This document shows positions 3,715 to 6,079 of a DNA stretch of 6,079 nt, piece by piece. A program made the position numbers and the translations under genes. Within the stretch, counting starts at the first letter, position 1; every line of letters begins with the position of its first letter. Under the pieces are notes generated by a model. It searched no databases, was not told where the DNA came from, and saw only the letters and a list, made by a program, of their open reading frames with translations. This DNA comes from Fibrobacter sp. (GTDB lineage Bacteria; Fibrobacterota; Fibrobacteria; Fibrobacterales; Fibrobacteraceae): the NCBI GenBank assembly GCA_021443065.1, contig JABUUR010000130.1, positions 1 through 6,079 of the forward strand. Direction: 5' to 3'.

Positions 3715-5967
3715 ATGTCTATTGACGCATATCAAGCCAAGTACGGCAAGATGCTCGACCCCAAGGAAGAGTCCGTTACCCTTCCCGATGGCCGTGTCAT
3801 TACGTTCGAAACTGGCCGTCTGGCAAAGCAGGCTCGCGGTTCTGCTGTTGCAAAGATGGGCGATGCCTTCCTCCTTTCCACCGTCTGCTACGGCGAAGAA
3901 AAGGATGGGGACTTCTTCCCTCTGACTGTTGAATATCGCGAAAAGTCTTACGCTGCTGGTCGCCTCCCGGGCGGCTATAGCAAGCGCGAACCCGGTCGCC
4001 CTTCCGACGAAGAAATCCTCTCCGCTCGTATCATCGACCGCCCCATCCGCCCCATGTTCCCGGAAAACTTCACCCGTGAAGTCCAGGTGATTGTGCAGGT
4101 GCTTTCCGCCGACAAGAAGTTCGCACCCGATGTTCTCGGCGTGTCCGCGGCATCCTTGTCTATCGGCCTTTCCGACCTCCCCTTCGAACAGCAGGTTGCT
4201 GCAGTTCGCGTGGCTGTAGTTGATGGCGAAAACGTTGTAATGCCTACATACGATCAGTTGGCTGTGGCCGATCTGGACCTGGTGGTCGCCGGTACAGAAG
4301 ACTCCGTCTGCATGGTCGAAGGTGGCGCCTACGAAGTTTCCGAAGACACCATGATCGGTGCAATCCTTGCCGGTCACGAAGTCATCAAGGAAATGTGCAA
4401 GGCCCAGCAGAAGCTGGTGGAACGTTGCGCAAAGCCCAAGATGGAACTCAAGCCCAAGAACGAAGGCGAAGAACACGAAAAACTCTTGGCTACCGTCAAG
4501 GAAGTCGTTTGGGAAGAACTGAACAAAGATGTTCATTCCAACATGGTGAAAACCGACTTCTATCCGGCTATGGCGGACCTCTGCAAGCGCATGCTCGAAG
4601 ACCCCCGCATTCTCGCCATCACTGGCGAAGGCGAAGCCGCCGATGCCAAGCTCGTTGCCGATGCCAAGGCTATCTTCAGCGATTACGAACGCACCGCCAT
4701 GCGCGAAATGATTCTTAACGAACATGTTCGCCTGGACGGCCGTACGACCACCGAAGTCCGCCCCATCGAAATCGAAATGGGTGTGCTGCCCCGTGCCCAC
4801 GGCTCCGCTATTTTCCAGCGCGGTGAAACCCAGGGCCTGGTTATCTGCACCCTCGGCACCAAGGCCGACGAACAGCGCTACGAAAGCCTTCAGGGCGAAG
4901 GCTCCAAGAGCTACATGCTGCATTACAACTTCCCGCCGTACTCTGTGGGCGAATGCAAAAAGTTGGGCCTTTCCCGCCGCGAAATCGGTCACGGTCACTT
5001 GGCCGAACGCTCTTTGGCTGCAGTGCTTCCGCTGCCCGACGATTTCCCGTACACCATTCGCGTGTGCTCCGAAATTGAAGAATCCAACGGCTCTTCTTCC
5101 ATGGCATCTGTTTGCGGTGGCTGCTTGAGCTTGATGGACGCTGGCGTTCCTATCAAGGCTCCCGTCGCAGGCATCGCCATGGGCCTTATCTCCGAAAAGG
5201 GTTCCGTGAAGGAAGGCGGCAAGATTGAAATCTTGTCCGACATCACCGGCACCGAAGACCACTTGGGCGATATGGACTTCAAGGTCACTGGTACCGCCGA
5301 AGGTATCACCGCCTTCCAGATGGACATCAAGATCCGTGGCATTACCCCGGAACTCATGCGTGAGGCTCTGGAACAGGCTAAGCAGGGTCGTCTCCACATC
5401 TTGGAAAAGATGACTACTCTCGGCTTGCCCGCACCTCGTCCGCAGGTTTCCGACAAGGCTCCCACCATGACCAAGATGAAGATCCCCACCAACAAGATCC
5501 GTGACGTCATCGGTTCTGGTGGCTCTGTCATCAAGGGCATGCAGTCCCAGACGGGTTGCACAATTTCCATCGACGACAACGGTAACGTTGAAATCGCAGC
5601 ACCCACTGGCAAGGCCGCCGCTGTCTGCCGCCGCATGATCGAAGAACTCACCGCTGAACCGGAAGCCGGTCGCAAGTACAAGGGCAAGGTCAAGACCATT
5701 CAGCCCTTCGGTGCTTTCGTCGAAATTCTCCCGGGTCGCGATGGCCTCGTTCACATCTCCGAACTTGCCGACCACCGTGTCGAAAAGGTCGAAGACGTTG
5801 TTCACGTTGGCGACGAAGTAGAAGTGCTGTGCCTGGGCGTCGATCCCAAGGGCAAGGTCAAGCTTTCCATGAAGGCTCTGCTCCCCCCGAAGGCCGCCGA
5901 AGAAGCTCCTGCCGCCGAAGCATCTGTTGCCGAGGCTGCTGCTCCCGAAGCCCCCGCAGAAGCATAA
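3715..5967 (+). CDS. pnp: Polyribonucleotide nucleotidyltransferase (PNPase)
   Basis: The 750-residue product is a full-length PNPase, which degrades RNA 3'-to-5' by phosphorolysis to nucleoside diphosphates and can add tails in reverse. Domains in order: first RNase PH domain (about 15-155) with the loop PGGYSKREPGRPS (85-97); helical linker (about 245-330); second, catalytic RNase PH domain (about 335-560); KH domain (about 585-645) with the loop GSGG (600-603); S1 domain (about 653-722). Phosphate-binding Ser-Ser lies in NGSSSMAS (458-465). EDHLGDMD (514-521) contains Asp515 and Asp521, equivalent to the metal-binding Asp486 and Asp492 of the E. coli enzyme. The family works as a trimeric ring. 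After S1 comes a tail of about 30 residues of Ala, Glu and Pro, probably disordered. GGAG (3703-3706) lies 8 nt before the ATG. The 24-nt gap behind rpsO has no room for the large RNase III-cleaved hairpin that controls pnp in E. coli. Confidence 0.98.
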   Translation: MSIDAYQAKYGKMLDPKEESVTLPDGRVITFETGRLAKQARGSAVAKMGDAFLLSTVCYGEEKDGDFFPLTVEYREKSYAAGRLPGGYSKREPGRPSDEEILSARIIDRPIRPMFPENFTREVQVIVQVLSADKKFAPDVLGVSAASLSIGLSDLPFEQQVAAVRVAVVDGENVVMPTYDQLAVADLDLVVAGTEDSVCMVEGGAYEVSEDTMIGAILAGHEVIKEMCKAQQKLVERCAKPKMELKPKNEGEEHEKLLATVKEVVWEELNKDVHSNMVKTDFYPAMADLCKRMLEDPRILAITGEGEAADAKLVADAKAIFSDYERTAMREMILNEHVRLDGRTTTEVRPIEIEMGVLPRAHGSAIFQRGETQGLVICTLGTKADEQRYESLQGEGSKSYMLHYNFPPYSVGECKKLGLSRREIGHGHLAERSLAAVLPLPDDFPYTIRVCSEIEESNGSSSMASVCGGCLSLMDAGVPIKAPVAGIAMGLISEKGSVKEGGKIEILSDITGTEDHLGDMDFKVTGTAEGITAFQMDIKIRGITPELMREALEQAKQGRLHILEKMTTLGLPAPRPQVSDKAPTMTKMKIPTNKIRDVIGSGGSVIKGMQSQTGCTISIDDNGNVEIAAPTGKAAAVCRRMIEELTAEPEAGRKYKGKVKTIQPFGAFVEILPGRDGLVHISELADHRVEKVEDVVHVGDEVEVLCLGVDPKGKVKLSMKALLPPKAAEEAPAAEASVAEAAAPEAPAEA

Positions 5968-5989
5968 GTTAAATCCTTAGGCGGATAAG

Positions 5990-6025
5990 AAAAACGACCG
6001 TTCCGGTTTCCGGACGGCCGTTTTT
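5990..6025. terminator. Intrinsic terminator of the rpsO-pnp unit
   Basis: The hairpin starts 22 nt after the pnp stop. Arm AAAAACGACCGTTCCGG (5990-6006) pairs with CCGGACGGCCGTTTTT (6010-6025) across a TTT loop, with one A-C mismatch and one bulged T. The U run is on the 3' side; the minus strand also ends in T5, so it may act in both directions. Confidence 0.9.
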
Positions 6026-6030
6026 GGTAT

Positions 6031-6059
6031 AAAGAAAACTACCGGCTAGGCCGGTAGTT
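6031..6059 (-). terminator. Probable terminator of a convergent gene lying beyond the window
   Basis: AACTACCGGC (6037-6046) and GCCGGTAGTT (6050-6059) are perfect 10-bp arms around a TAG loop. Read on the minus strand the hairpin is followed by TTCTTTAT, overlapping the last Ts of the stem, whereas on the plus strand no U run follows. This suggests it ends a leftward gene to the right of 6079, which cannot be seen here. Confidence 0.55.
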
Positions 6060-6063
6060 CTAA

Positions 6064-6078
6064 AGAGCCTTTGGCTTT
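6064..6078. other. Small hairpin cut by the window edge
   Basis: AAGAGCC and GGCTTT can form a 6-bp stem including one G-U pair around a TTT loop. It reaches almost to the last base, so whether a U run or a larger structure follows is unknown. Confidence 0.25.
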
Positions 6079-6079
6079 G

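Noticed and set aside
3271..5805. An 844-codon open frame on the minus strand across rpsO and pnp
   Set aside because: It is the codon-aligned reverse of both genes, which happen to share a frame. It stays open because these highly expressed genes avoid TTA, CTA and TCA codons. Its translation is low-quality, His/Gly/Phe-rich and unlike any known protein.
1..6079. Search for CRISPR repeats, insertion sequences, tRNA genes or defence systems
   Set aside because: I saw no spaced direct repeats, transposase motifs, terminal inverted repeats, tRNA-like cloverleaf or defence-type domains. Apart from the envelope protein genes, the content is ordinary core genome.

Overview
This window looks like a chromosomal segment from a Fibrobacter-like bacterium (Fibrobacterota). 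That is an inference from three traits: lipoproteins with a Ser/Thr/Pro-rich linker behind the lipobox, a secreted family CE6-type acetyl esterase of the kind used on plant xylan, and promoters carrying a T-rich TATATT -10 element. No taxonomic marker was compared. Base composition is moderate, with AT-rich intergenic DNA.

Left part (1-2398). A secreted CE6/SGNH acetyl esterase runs leftward off the window edge (start at 439; only the first 146 codons are present). A 208-bp divergent promoter region separates it from a small beta-rich lipoprotein reading rightward (648-1175). A bidirectional terminator follows. A histidine-phosphatase-superfamily lipoprotein then reads leftward (2310-1279). 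These three genes encode exported or cell-envelope proteins.

Middle (2399-3417). An unrecognised polytopic membrane protein reads leftward from 3163 and may be an internal duplication. Between it and rpsO lie 254 bp containing helically phased A/T tracts, a candidate UP element and strong -10 for rpsO, and a structured leader of about 120 nt.

Right part (3418-6079). The conserved rpsO-pnp pair encodes ribosomal protein S15 and polynucleotide phosphorylase, only 24 nt apart and probably co-transcribed. A strong intrinsic terminator follows pnp, then a second perfect hairpin that probably ends a convergent gene beyond the window.

There is no mobile element, CRISPR array, tRNA or rRNA, and I found no convincing novel multi-gene system. 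The most interesting points are regulatory: the phased tracts and foldable leader upstream of rpsO, a terminator-like hairpin in the esterase leader, and the possibly leaderless, possibly duplicated membrane protein.
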